Shown piece by piece: positions 16,845-24,956 of a DNA stretch of 60,162 bases. The notes beneath the pieces are model-generated. The model was not told the DNA's origin and did not search any database. It was given only the letters and a program-made list of their open reading frames with translations. The stretch comes from an uncultured Collinsella sp. Its GTDB lineage: Bacteria; Actinomycetota; Coriobacteriia; Coriobacteriales; Coriobacteriaceae. Positions within the stretch are counted from its first letter, which is position 1. The number at the start of each line of letters is the position of its first letter. A program made the translations under genes and the position numbers. The stretch spans positions 1 through 60,162 of the forward strand of contig CABUTN010000009.1 of the NCBI GenBank assembly GCA_902494565.1. The letters are read 5' to 3'.

Positions 16845-17855
16845 CTAGATCGAGGTGGAGTCGAGCCAGTTGAGCTTGCACTCGAGAATGCGCTGCTCGC
16901 CGGGTTCGCTGCTTCCGTCAAGTAGGGCGAGCAGCATCTCGGCTGCTTCGCGACCTTCTTGGTCGACGGGCTCGATGATGGTGGAGACGGTCGGTGTGGT
17001 GAGATTAGTCCAGTCTTCGCAGTTGAGTCCCAAAAGGCCGATTTGCTGCGGAAGCAGATGGGCCATTGGCTGGAGGGCCTTGTAGACACGGGGAAGTGCC
17101 CACTGATTTTGCACGAAGATAAGGGTTCGCTTGGCGGGATTGAACTTGAATTTAAAGTATTCGGTGAGCTCGTTGATTGACGGCTTGTTGTGATCGATGG
17201 GAATCGCTTTGTAGAGCTGCCCATTCGCGGCCAGCGCCTCGGCATACCCCTGAAAACGCTCCATGCGGGTGCGCATTTCGGTCATGTTGGCGGCAATGGA
17301 AAAGAAATCTTCGTAGCCGGCGTCGAGGAGTGCCTGTGTGGCGTTGTACACGCCGTCGTAAAGGTTGGTTTTGATCCAGCTGGTACCTGGGCTATAGATG
17401 GCCGCATCGAAAAAGACGACCGGCTTGCCGGCGCGTCTAATGCGGTCGTGCACGGCTTTGAAGTTTGTCGTGGGCTGGATGATAAAGCCATCGACGCCCA
17501 GCGAGAGCATCTTGTCGACGTACATGAGCTCGGTCTCGGGGTTAAAGTTGCTCGTGCAAACGACCGTCTGGTAGCCCGCGGGGAGCATGACCTGCTCCAT
17601 GCCATTGAGAACGAGCCCCGCCCATTTGTTGGTGTTATCCAAAATGATGATGGCGATGACGTGGGTTTGCTTGCCGGTGAGCGTCTGCGCTTGGGCGTTG
17701 GGAACGTATCCGAGTTCCTTAATGACGCGCGCGATTTTGTTCTGCGTCTTCTCGCTAAGCTTTTCTCGTCTGTCGTTGAGGTAATACGAGACGCTTGCCG
17801 TCGAGGTTCCCGCCTCTCGAGCGACGTCTGCGATCGTAACGCGCTGTTTTGCCAC
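16845..17855 (-). CDS. LacI-family regulator, probably of the divergent PTS operon
   Basis: 336 residues. The N-terminal helix-turn-helix is TIADVAREAGTSTASVSYYLN (in two parts, about 5-25), followed by the hinge YVPNAQAQTLTGKQT and a periplasmic-binding-protein-like sensor core ending with GLLGLNCEDWTNLTTPTVSTI. The sequence VAKQRVTIADVA begins with GTG at 17855, chosen because AAGGAG lies five bases upstream; a longer start lacks one. The gene is transcribed away from the fructose-family PTS operon across a 415-base gap, the usual layout of a local sugar repressor. Its effector should be a sugar phosphate of that pathway, not identified here. Confidence 0.9.
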   Translation of the reverse strand: MAKQRVTIADVAREAGTSTASVSYYLNDRREKLSEKTQNKIARVIKELGYVPNAQAQTLTGKQTHVIAIIILDNTNKWAGLVLNGMEQVMLPAGYQTVVCTSNFNPETELMYVDKMLSLGVDGFIIQPTTNFKAVHDRIRRAGKPVVFFDAAIYSPGTSWIKTNLYDGVYNATQALLDAGYEDFFSIAANMTEMRTRMERFQGYAEALAANGQLYKAIPIDHNKPSINELTEYFKFKFNPAKRTLIFVQNQWALPRVYKALQPMAHLLPQQIGLLGLNCEDWTNLTTPTVSTIIEPVDQEGREAAEMLLALLDGSSEPGEQRILECKLNWLDSTSI

Positions 17856-18270
17856 AGCGACTCCTTCCGACAGATGAGCATTTTCCAACATGATGACTTT
17901 GAGTCTTGGTGAGGGATGCGCTTCGGTGAGCGGTTTTATCCTTTCATATGAGTATGCAACAAATGCGGCATACGGGTGGGGTCGAAATTTGTGACCGGCA
18001 TGCGCATCTGCCGTCTACCGAGAAAATCAAATACTTCTTGACTTTTGAAATCGAGGGTAAAATCGCAGGATTCATTTTTGGTTAAACGCATAACTAAATC
18101 GCATAACCAACGCTCTGACCTGCGCGTTTACCGAAATAAGCTGGCATTAAGAAAAACGAGCACCTATATTGGTCTTGTCGAAAAGACAGCAAGTCCAAAC
18201 GGCAGGGGATGCTCCGGAGGCCTCCGCAAACGGTGTCTTGCGCACGCAACTCTATGAAAATAGGGAAGCA
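17856..18270. promoter_or_regulatory. Divergent regulatory region of lacI and the PTS operon
   Basis: No gene is seen in these 415 bases. A LacI-type half-symmetric site GTTAAACGCATAAC with a central CG lies at 18081-18094. A second partial copy (AAATCGCATAACC) follows at about 18096-18108, and both share CGCATAAC. TTGACT at 18038 is a possible -35 element. GGGAAGCA precedes the PTS start at 18271. The operator assignment is inference from symmetry and position. Confidence 0.4.
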
Positions 18271-19743
18271 ATGAAGATCGTAGGCGTTGCCGCCTGTACC
18301 GTGGGTATCGCCCACACGTATATGGCCCAGAAGGCGATTCAGGATGAATGCGCCGCCCGTGGCATCGAGTGCAAGGTCGAGGCTCAGGGTGGCCTGGGTA
18401 TCGAGAATGAGCTCACGCAGGAAGACGTGGACTCCGCCGACCTGGTCCTGGAGTCCGTCGACGTGGGTGTCGAGAACGAGGACCGTTTTGAGCAGAAGAT
18501 GGCCGAGGGCAAGTTCCTCAAGGTCGGTACTTCCGATGTGATCGCCGATCCGGTCAAGATCATCGACCAGGCTGTTGAGATTATCAAGGCGACGGGCGGT
18601 GCCGTTGACGCGCCCAAGGCCGAGGCCAAGGCAGAGAAGAAGGCCGTCTCCGCTGCCCCGCAGGCCCCGACACCGGCGTCCAAGCAGTCTATCTTTGCCG
18701 ATCCTGGCAAGACGCTGCTCAATGCATTCAATACCGGCGTTTCCTATTTTATCCCCATTGTCGTTATCGGTGGCGTGTTCCTCGCCTTCTCGTTGGCATC
18801 CGGTACCGCCGGCGCCAACGGCATGGAGGTTACGAATCCGCTGATGGTGAGCCTTAACACCATCGGCATGGCCGGCATCTCCATGATGATTCCGGTGCTT
18901 GCGGCATACATCGCCTACTCGATGGCCGGCAAGCCCGCGCTCGCCCCCGGTTTTGTCCTGGGCTACTTGGTCAACAACGCCGTCGTCACCCCGAGCGGCA
19001 ACAGCGTTTCGACTGGCTTCTTGGGCGCCATGATCATGGCTGTCATCTGCGGTTACTTTGTCCGCTGGATGAAGACCTGGAAGGTCAACAACACCATCCA
19101 GACCATCATGCCGATCCTGATCATCCCGATTCTGACCTCGCTCGTCCTGGGCATGGCCTACATCTACATCCTGGCCACGCCGCTTGGCTTTGTGATGGAT
19201 TGGCTTACTAGCGTGCTCGGTAGCCTGCAGGGCGGCTCCGCCGTCGTCCTGGGCCTGGTCATTGGCGTTATGACCGCCTTCGATATGGGCGGCCCCATCA
19301 ACAAGACCGCTTCGACCTTTACTATGGCCATCATGGCCTCCGGCATCTACGGCCCCAACGGTATGTTCCGCGTCGCCGTCGCCATTCCCCCGATTGCCTG
19401 CGGTCTTGCAGCGCTCATTGCCAAGAACAAGTTCGATGACGCCGATCGCCAGATGGGCATCTCCGCACTGTTCATGGGCTGCATCGGCATTACCGAGGGA
19501 GCTATCCCCTTCGCGGTCAAGGACCTTGGCCACACCCTGCCCGGCATCTGCATCGGCTCTGCCGTGGGTGCGGCGCTCGCCGCCTTCCAGGGTATCGACT
19601 GCTACGTCCCACACGGTGGCTTTATCGTCGCCCTTGCCACCAACAACGTCGCGCTGTTCTGCCTGGACATCGTGATTGGCTCCGTGGTCGCCGCCGCAAT
19701 CCTGATTGCCATGAAGCCCACGCTCGATAAGCAGGCCAAGTAA
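18271..19743 (+). CDS. PTS transporter subunit EIIBC, fructose family
   Basis: 490 residues. The EIIB domain (1-~105) starts MKIVGVAACTVGIAHTYMA, with Cys9 as the phosphorylated residue. A Lys/Ala/Pro linker (about 108-140) leads to EIIC (about 145-485) with eight or more hydrophobic segments and the family motifs PGFVLGYLVN, GGPINKTASTF and GITEGAIPFAVKD. It takes up and phosphorylates a sugar at the expense of PEP through EI, HPr and the EIIA encoded at 23909. The Fru family handles fructose, mannitol-like and other hexoses or ketoses; the exact sugar is unknown. No 1-phosphofructokinase gene is present, which argues against plain fructose. Expressed with the downstream aldolase/transketolase genes. 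Confidence 0.93.
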   Translation: MKIVGVAACTVGIAHTYMAQKAIQDECAARGIECKVEAQGGLGIENELTQEDVDSADLVLESVDVGVENEDRFEQKMAEGKFLKVGTSDVIADPVKIIDQAVEIIKATGGAVDAPKAEAKAEKKAVSAAPQAPTPASKQSIFADPGKTLLNAFNTGVSYFIPIVVIGGVFLAFSLASGTAGANGMEVTNPLMVSLNTIGMAGISMMIPVLAAYIAYSMAGKPALAPGFVLGYLVNNAVVTPSGNSVSTGFLGAMIMAVICGYFVRWMKTWKVNNTIQTIMPILIIPILTSLVLGMAYIYILATPLGFVMDWLTSVLGSLQGGSAVVLGLVIGVMTAFDMGGPINKTASTFTMAIMASGIYGPNGMFRVAVAIPPIACGLAALIAKNKFDDADRQMGISALFMGCIGITEGAIPFAVKDLGHTLPGICIGSAVGAALAAFQGIDCYVPHGGFIVALATNNVALFCLDIVIGSVVAAAILIAMKPTLDKQAK

Positions 19744-19758
19744 ACCTTTAAGGACTCC

Positions 19759-19818
19759 GGTTGTGCGGAGGGATGGATTTGACTCCGCACAACCGCCCCT
19801 ACACAACAAAATCCATCC
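19759..19818 (+). promoter_or_regulatory. Two overlapping, mutually exclusive hairpins before the GatZ-like gene
   Basis: Stem A: GGTTGTGCGGAG (19759-19770) pairs perfectly with 19783-19794. Stem B: GGATGGATTT (19771-19780), which is the loop of A, pairs perfectly with 19809-19818. With no bases between the first arms of A and B, both stems together would be strained, so a switch between them (or a compact pseudoknot) is likely. No T-tract follows A. Confidence 0.6.
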
Positions 19819-19887
19819 GTATTGATAGGGCCCGCATTTGGGTCCCAGGGAACTTTTGTCAAAAATCCTCTGGAGAAGGAGAACAAA

Positions 19888-21162
19888 ATGTCCAACCTCA
19901 CCATCCGCCAGACCGTTCAGGGCATGCTCAAGCTGCAGGATAGCGGCGATCACGCAACCATGGTCGGCATTGGCCCCATGAGCCCCAACCTGATTCAGGC
20001 CGTGTTCGAGCTTGCCAAGGACGAGGATTTCCCGCCCATGTTTATCGCCAGCCGCAACCAGGTCGATATGGACGAGATGGGCGCCGGCTACGTCAACGGT
20101 TGGGACCAGACGCGCTTTGCCGCCGACATCAAGAAGGTTGCCGACGAGGTGGGTTACACCGGCCCGTACTACCTGTGCCGCGATCACGGCGGTCCGTGGC
20201 AGCGCGACGAGGAGCGTAACGCCCACCTGCCCGAGGACGAGGCCATGGAGCTCGCTCGCAAGTCCTTCGTCGCCGACATGGAGGCAGGCTTTGACCTGCT
20301 GATGGTCGACCCCACCAAGGACCCCTATCAGATCGGCAAGGTTATTCCGCTCGACGTGGTGCTTCGCCGCACGATCGATCTTATCGACTACCTTGAGCAG
20401 TACCGTCGCGAGCATAACCTGCCCGAGGTCGCCTATGAGGTCGGTACCGAGGAGACCAATGGCGGCTTGACCTCTACCGATAAGTACGAGGAGTTCATTT
20501 CTCAGCTGCAGCCCGAGCTCGAGAAGCGCGGCTGCCCCATGCCCACCTTTATCGTCGGTCAGACCGGTACGCTCACCCGTTGGACCGAGCAGGTCGGCCA
20601 TTACAACTTTAAGAACGCCCGCGAGCTCGCCGACATGGCAAAGCGCTACGGCGTGGGCCTGAAGGAGCACAACGCCGACTATCTGGATGACGCAACGCTA
20701 CTCGAGCACATCCCGGCTCACGTGACGGCCTCCAATGTCGCCCCTCAGTACGGCACCGAGGAGACCCGCGCCTACCTCAAGCTCTGCGCTACCGAGCAGA
20801 TCCTGGTCGACAACGGCCTGTGTGACGATCCCTCCGACCTGTATCACACGCTGTTGGTCAAGGCCATCAAGACCGAGCGCTGGCGCAAGTGGATGACCGG
20901 CGATGACGTTAACCTGCAGGTTGACGACATCCTGGCTGACGACGAGCTCAGCCTGAAGATTCTGGATGTCTCCGGCCACTACGCCTTCAACGATCCCGAG
21001 GTCAAGGAGCAGGTCGAGAAGCTCTACAGCAACCTCGCCGCCCAGGACATCGACGGCAAGCGCTTTGTGATCGAGCACATCAAGCGCCCGATCAAGCAGT
21101 ACGTCGTCGGTCTTAACCTCAAGGGCGTCACGAGCCGCATCGAGAAGGTTCTTGAGGACTAA
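19888..21162 (+). CDS. GatZ/KbaZ-like tagatose-bisphosphate aldolase-family protein
   Basis: 424 residues, the usual length of GatZ/KbaZ. Recognisable features are GIGPMSPNLIQAVFELAKDE, IASRNQVD, the CRDHGGPWQRDEE segment (GGDHLGP-like in GatZ) and YEVGTEETNGG. GatZ normally stabilises the catalytic class II aldolase GatY, but no gatY is present here. Some stand-alone members of this family have been reported as ketose-6-phosphate C4-epimerases, so an epimerase or independent aldolase is possible. It lies between the PTS permease and a fructose-6-phosphate aldolase, which fits conversion of a PTS-delivered ketose phosphate. The start has GAAGGAG upstream. The exact reaction is unproven. Confidence 0.75.
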   Translation: MSNLTIRQTVQGMLKLQDSGDHATMVGIGPMSPNLIQAVFELAKDEDFPPMFIASRNQVDMDEMGAGYVNGWDQTRFAADIKKVADEVGYTGPYYLCRDHGGPWQRDEERNAHLPEDEAMELARKSFVADMEAGFDLLMVDPTKDPYQIGKVIPLDVVLRRTIDLIDYLEQYRREHNLPEVAYEVGTEETNGGLTSTDKYEEFISQLQPELEKRGCPMPTFIVGQTGTLTRWTEQVGHYNFKNARELADMAKRYGVGLKEHNADYLDDATLLEHIPAHVTASNVAPQYGTEETRAYLKLCATEQILVDNGLCDDPSDLYHTLLVKAIKTERWRKWMTGDDVNLQVDDILADDELSLKILDVSGHYAFNDPEVKEQVEKLYSNLAAQDIDGKRFVIEHIKRPIKQYVVGLNLKGVTSRIEKVLED

Positions 21163-21205
21163 GTAGTTCCGGCGTTTTGGCAAACGCCGGACCGGTCGAC
21201 GCTGC

Positions 21206-21304
21206 GCGGGCATCTGCCGGGCAATCTGGCGCTCAAGCCGTCGCTCGCGTACCAAAGTACGCGTCGCTCCTCTTTCGCACCACCTTGCCACGGCAGCTGC
21301 CCGC
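21206..21304 (+). repeat. Imperfect long stem-loop between the GatZ-like and aldolase genes
   Basis: GCGGGCATCTGCCG (21206-21219) pairs with CGGCAGCTGCCCGC (21291-21304) with one mismatch, and GCGTAC/GTACGC (21247-21262) forms the tip. A separate hairpin CCGGCG/CGCCGG lies just upstream (about 21171-21191). It may limit read-through or stabilise one part of the operon transcript. Confidence 0.6.
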
Positions 21305-21381
21305 TCGCTGACGTTGGTTCAACCAGTGATTGACCCGTTGTCCTTAGATTGCTAGCTATTCATTTGAAGGAGTTTTGCACC

Positions 21382-22065
21382 ATGAAGTTCTTTATCGATA
21401 CCGCCAACCTTGACGAGATTGCTGAGGCCAAGAGCTGGGGCTGCCTGGCCGGTGTTACCACCAACCCGTCCCTGTACGCCAAGACCGGCGGCAAGCTTGC
21501 CGACTTTGAGCCCCATATGCTCAAGATTGCCGAGCTCTGCGAGGGCCTGCCCGTTTCCGCCGAGTCTACCGCTACCACTGCCGAGGGTATGATCGAGGAG
21601 GGCAAGCGCCTTGCCGCCCTCGCCCCCAACATCGTGGTCAAGCTTCCCGTGTGCGAGGCCGGCCTTGCCGCCTGCCGTGCGCTGGCCGATGCTGGCGTGC
21701 GCGTCAACATGACGCTCGTCTTCTCGCCGACGCAGGCCCTTATGGCCGCCAATGCCGGTGCCCGCTACATCAGCCCGTTTGTCGGTCGTTTCGATGACAT
21801 CGCCGAGGACGGTATCTCGCAGCTCGACAACGTCGTGACCTGCATTAAGAACTACGACTGGACGGGCAAGAACGTCGACGACACCGTCGAGATCATCACC
21901 GCCTCGGTTCGTACGCCCAACCACGTGACCCAGGCCGCGCTACTCGGTGCCGATATTGCGACCGTGCCCATGGCCGCTCTCAAGAAGTGCCTGCATCATC
22001 CGCTGACCGACCAGGGCCTCGCCTCTTTTGAGGCTGACTGGCAGAAGGTCGTCGCTCAGGCTTAA
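21382..22065 (+). CDS. Transaldolase-like protein / fructose-6-phosphate aldolase
   Basis: 227 residues, the short FSA/TalC form of transaldolase. It makes or breaks C-C bonds of ketose phosphates through a Schiff base. Seen: MKFFIDTANLDEI start, GVTTNPSL, the Schiff-base Lys87 in NIVVKLPV, and MTLVFSPTQALMAANAGA. It may act as a fructose-6-phosphate aldolase or a transaldolase; which one cannot be told from length alone. AAGGAG lies upstream of the start. The transketolase genes follow after 63 bases, so aldol and ketol transfers are encoded together. Confidence 0.9.
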   Translation: MKFFIDTANLDEIAEAKSWGCLAGVTTNPSLYAKTGGKLADFEPHMLKIAELCEGLPVSAESTATTAEGMIEEGKRLAALAPNIVVKLPVCEAGLAACRALADAGVRVNMTLVFSPTQALMAANAGARYISPFVGRFDDIAEDGISQLDNVVTCIKNYDWTGKNVDDTVEIITASVRTPNHVTQAALLGADIATVPMAALKKCLHHPLTDQGLASFEADWQKVVAQA

Positions 22066-22128
22066 CGAGTGGATTGCCCCGGCATCGCGTCATCCGGTGC
22101 CGGGGTTGTTCTCAAGAGAGGAATTCGT

Positions 22129-22959
22129 ATGACCAACCAGGAGCTGGCGAAGGTCGCCAATAAGGTCAGGAAGGGTGTCGTGACTGCGGTTCACGCGGCC
22201 AAGTCGGGACACCCGGGTGGATCGCTCGGTGCTGCCGACATCATGACGTATCTGTACTTTGAGGAAATGAATATCGATCCTGCCGACCCTCACAAGGCCG
22301 ATCGCGATCGCTTTGTGCTCTCCAAGGGTCACGCGGCGCCGGGCCTGTATTCGGTGTTGGCAAATCGCGGCTATTTTCCCGTCGAAGAGCTCGAGACGCT
22401 CCGTCATATTGGCAGCCGACTGCAGGGCCATCCCAACATGAACGACGCCCCTGGCATCGATATGTCCACCGGATCGCTCGGTCAGGGCATCTCTGCTGCA
22501 GTTGGAATGGCGCTTGCCGCTAGGCACTGGGGCGACGGCTACCGTGTCTACACGTTGCTGGGCGACGGTGAGTGCGAGGAAGGCCAGGTGTGGGAGGCGG
22601 CCATGTTCGCCGGCAACCATGCGCTCGACAATCTTGTTGCCGTCGTCGACCACAACGGCTTGCAGATTGACGGCACGATCGATGAAGTCAACTCGGCCAT
22701 GCCGCTCGCTGACAAGTTCCGCGCCTTTAAGTGGCATGTGATCGAGCTCGCCGACGGTAACGACATGGCGCAGATTGCCGCCGCCTTTGCCGAGGCCCGC
22801 AAAGTGAGCGACTCGCCCGTGGCCATTATCGCCGAGACGGTGAAGGGCAAGGGCGTCTCCTTTATGGAAAACCAGGTGGGCTGGCACGGCAAGGCACCCA
22901 ACGATGAACAGTTTGAGCAGGCCATGGCCGAGCTCGCAGCAGCAGGGGAGGAGCTCTAA
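22129..22959 (+). CDS. Transketolase, N-terminal (TPP-binding) subunit
   Basis: 276 residues. With the next gene it forms a split transketolase that moves two-carbon units between ketoses and aldoses. The TPP/metal site is GDGECEEGQVWEA (about 145-157); KSGHPGGSLGAADI and LSKGHAAPGLYS are the early family motifs, and DHNGLQIDG follows. The start has AGAGGAA upstream; the extension to 22069 has no site. Its stop overlaps the start of the C-terminal subunit by one base. Confidence 0.94.
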   Translation: MTNQELAKVANKVRKGVVTAVHAAKSGHPGGSLGAADIMTYLYFEEMNIDPADPHKADRDRFVLSKGHAAPGLYSVLANRGYFPVEELETLRHIGSRLQGHPNMNDAPGIDMSTGSLGQGISAAVGMALAARHWGDGYRVYTLLGDGECEEGQVWEAAMFAGNHALDNLVAVVDHNGLQIDGTIDEVNSAMPLADKFRAFKWHVIELADGNDMAQIAAAFAEARKVSDSPVAIIAETVKGKGVSFMENQVGWHGKAPNDEQFEQAMAELAAAGEEL

Positions 22960-23897
22960 TGGCAGACGTCAAGAAAGTCGCCACGCGCGTTAGCTATGGC
23001 GAGGCACTTGTCGAGCTGGGCAATGAGCGCGATGACTTTGTGGTTCTCGATGCCGACCTGGCCGCCGCCACGCAGACCGGTAAGTTTAAGGCTGCGCACC
23101 CTGAGCGCTTCTACGACGCCGGCATTGCCGAGAGCAACCTGATGGGTCTTGCCGCCGGCATCGCGACCACGGGCCGCGTTGCTTTTGCGAGCACCTTTGC
23201 GATGTTTGCCGCCGGTCGCGCCTACGAGCAGGTCCGCAATTCCATCGGCTACCCGCACCTCAACGTCAAGATTGGCGCTACTCATGCCGGCATTTCGGTG
23301 GGCGAGGACGGCGCCACGCACCAGTGCTGCGAGGATATCGCACTCATGCGCACGATTCCGGGTATGACGGTGGTCGTTCCCGCCGACGACGTCGAGGCTC
23401 GTGCCTGCGTGCGCGCCGCCTATGAGTTTGAGGGGCCAGTCTATATGCGCTTCGGCCGCCTGGCAACACCGGTCATCAACGACCACGAGGACTATGAGTT
23501 CAAGATTGGTCGCGGCGTGGTCGTGCGCGAGGGGTCCGATGTGACCATCATCGCTTGTGGCCTTATGGTCGCCGAGGCGCTTGAGGCTGCCGAGGCGCTC
23601 GCTGCCGATGGTATCGATGCCGAGGTCATCAACATGCACACGATCAAGCCGCTCGATGAGCGCCTGGTGGTTGCCAGCGCCAAGAAGACTGGTCGCGTGG
23701 TCACCGCCGAGGAGCATTCGATTATCGGCGGGCTTGGCGAGGCTGTGGCCTCGGTGCTCGCGGAGCAGTATCCGGTGCCGATGCGACGCGTCGGCGTGCG
23801 CGATGTGTATGGCGAGTCCGGCCCTGCGGTCGATTTGCTGCACAAGTACGGTTTGGACGCCGACGGTATCGAAGCTGCGGTCAGGTCTGTGTTGTAA
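22959..23897 (+). CDS. Transketolase, C-terminal subunit
   Basis: 312 residues. It carries the pyrimidine-binding and C-terminal domains of a split transketolase: GEALVELG, the AESNLMGLAAGIA segment with the catalytic-type Glu region, HAGISVGEDGATHQ, and the C-terminal VVTAEEHSIIGGLG. It pairs with the N-terminal subunit, whose stop codon overlaps this start (TAATG). The two together should be one TPP enzyme dedicated to this operon. Confidence 0.94.
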   Translation: MADVKKVATRVSYGEALVELGNERDDFVVLDADLAAATQTGKFKAAHPERFYDAGIAESNLMGLAAGIATTGRVAFASTFAMFAAGRAYEQVRNSIGYPHLNVKIGATHAGISVGEDGATHQCCEDIALMRTIPGMTVVVPADDVEARACVRAAYEFEGPVYMRFGRLATPVINDHEDYEFKIGRGVVVREGSDVTIIACGLMVAEALEAAEALAADGIDAEVINMHTIKPLDERLVVASAKKTGRVVTAEEHSIIGGLGEAVASVLAEQYPVPMRRVGVRDVYGESGPAVDLLHKYGLDADGIEAAVRSVL

Positions 23898-23908
23898 GGA
23901 AGGTTTCC

Positions 23909-24361
23909 ATGGGATTTGTATCTGCCAACCAAGTGACGATAGGGTATACCGCCGCCTCGCGCGAGGACGCCCTGCATTATTTGTCCGAGCAGGCAATCGA
24001 GCTCGGCTTTGCCGATGACGCATCTGCCGTAGAGGCTGCCTTTATTGCTCGCGAGAACGAGGCCGAGACCGGGCTTGTCGCCGGTTTTGCCGTTCCGCAT
24101 GCCAAGAGCGATGCGATCCATACGCCGGGTGTGGCCGTGCTTAAGCTGGTCGAGCCCGTTGAATGGCCGAGCTTCGATGGGGTGCCCGTCGATGTTGCGC
24201 TCGCGCTGTACGTGCCCGCCGGCGAGGCTGGAACCACGCACCTGCGTCTGCTCTCCAAGGCTGCCGTGATGCTGATGGACGCCGGCTTCCGTGACAAAGT
24301 GCGTGCGAGCACCGATCCCGTTGAGATTGCGGAGCTCATCAATAGCGGACTCGAAGACTAG
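23909..24361 (+). CDS. PTS EIIA subunit, fructose/mannitol family
   Basis: 150 residues. Phosphotransfer protein that passes phosphate from HPr to the EIIBC at 18271. The active site is GFAVPHAKSD with His64, and ARENEAETGL precedes it as in FruA-type EIIA. The start has AAGGAAGG upstream; it lies 11 bases after the transketolase stop, so the operon order is EIIBC, GatZ-like, aldolase, transketolase N, transketolase C, EIIA. The separation of EIIA from EIIBC within one operon suggests the whole block is one metabolic unit. Confidence 0.93.
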   Translation: MGFVSANQVTIGYTAASREDALHYLSEQAIELGFADDASAVEAAFIARENEAETGLVAGFAVPHAKSDAIHTPGVAVLKLVEPVEWPSFDGVPVDVALALYVPAGEAGTTHLRLLSKAAVMLMDAGFRDKVRASTDPVEIAELINSGLED

Positions 24362-24403
24362 AACGGTCATCCCGTTCAATCAATTGATCCTTCTCCAAGG
24401 AAA

Positions 24404-24440
24404 AGGGCCGCGACGCCGTATGGGTGTCACGGCCCTATTT
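24404..24440 (+). terminator. Terminator of the PTS operon
   Basis: AGGGCCGCGACGCC pairs with GGTGTCACGGCCCT around GTATG, with one mismatch and one G-U, and is followed by ATTTG. It is a weak but well-placed terminator. Confidence 0.6.
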
Positions 24441-24447
24441 GCGTTTC

Positions 24448-24492
24448 CCCAGATAAAACCTGCCAAAATAAACCTGTCCCTTTTTGGCAGGC
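24448..24492. repeat. GGGACA/TGTCCC stem-loop, form A
   Basis: The unit CCCAGATAAAACCTGCC...CCTGTCCCTTTTTGGCAGG has arms CCTGCCAAAA and TTTTGGCAGG. Near-identical units lie at 24910, 30110 and, reversed, 27931. A short stretch TATTCCACCGCAACTT follows at about 24504 and recurs in the palindrome at 46583. Confidence 0.85.
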
Positions 24493-24564
24493 TAATCGTG
24501 AGTTATTCCACCGCAACTTAGGGCACGGTTAGGAAGTGTGCACCTTAAAGAGTGGAGCCCATGA

Positions 24565-24722
24565 TTAGAGAGGTCGCACTCGTCTCTCTAAATGTCTCTC
24601 TAAAGAGAAGGTTGGTTAGAGAGATAGCATTAGGCAATCTAGCAGCGAATTCGATACATCTCTCTAAAACAAGGCGTTTATCTCTCTAAAGTTAGAGAGA
24701 TAAATCTATTGTTTTAGAGAGA
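24565..24722. repeat. Eight-copy TTAGAGAGA / TCTCTCTAA cluster
   Basis: Copies start at 24565, 24583, 24595, 24616, 24659, 24681, 24692 and 24713, in both orientations. Two are in tandem with a 12-base period (24583-24604), and two form a palindrome with 11-base arms (24679-24702). Spacing is irregular. The host region (24540-24780) is AT-rich compared with the rest and has no supported gene. Confidence 0.85.
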
Positions 24723-24751
24723 CGGAATGCCAAAATTCGTCCGTCAGCTAC

Positions 24752-24903
24752 CATCTGCCAAAAATGGCAGATAAAGGACTCATCGAGGTAATGGGTTCAT
24801 CGACGAGCCGCAATCGCCGATATCGGAAGAAGTAGATGCAGCCGGGTCGCCCCTCTAGTGTCTCTCGAAGTTGGATGGGTGCTAGAGGGGCGATTGCCTT
24901 GCG
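24752..24903. repeat. Two further hairpins in the larE downstream gap
   Basis: ATCTGCCAAAAATGGCAGAT forms a hairpin at about 24753-24772. TCGCCCCTCTAG pairs with CTAGAGGGGCGA (about 24847-24894) around a ~24-base loop. I see no gene in this interval. Confidence 0.6.
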
Positions 24904-24909
24904 ATATTT

Positions 24910-24956
24910 CCCAGGTAAAACCTGCCAAAATAAACCTGTCCCTTTTTGGCAGGTTA
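24910..24956 (-). repeat. GGGACA/TGTCCC stem-loop, form A, containing the larE stop codon
   Basis: Same unit as 24448. Read on the minus strand the larE TAA is the first three bases, then CCTGCCAAAA, a loop with GGGACAGG, TTTTGGCAGG and a T-run, so it also works as a Rho-independent terminator for larE. Confidence 0.85.

Noticed and set aside
18094..20670. A long open frame on the minus strand opposite the PTS and GatZ-like genes
   Set aside because: It is antisense to two well-supported genes, has low-complexity, His/Gly/Asp-rich translation and no family motif. High GC content commonly leaves such open frames opposite real genes.
24565..24722. CRISPR array
   Set aside because: The repeat unit is nine bases, in both orientations and irregularly spaced; no spacers of constant length and no cas genes.
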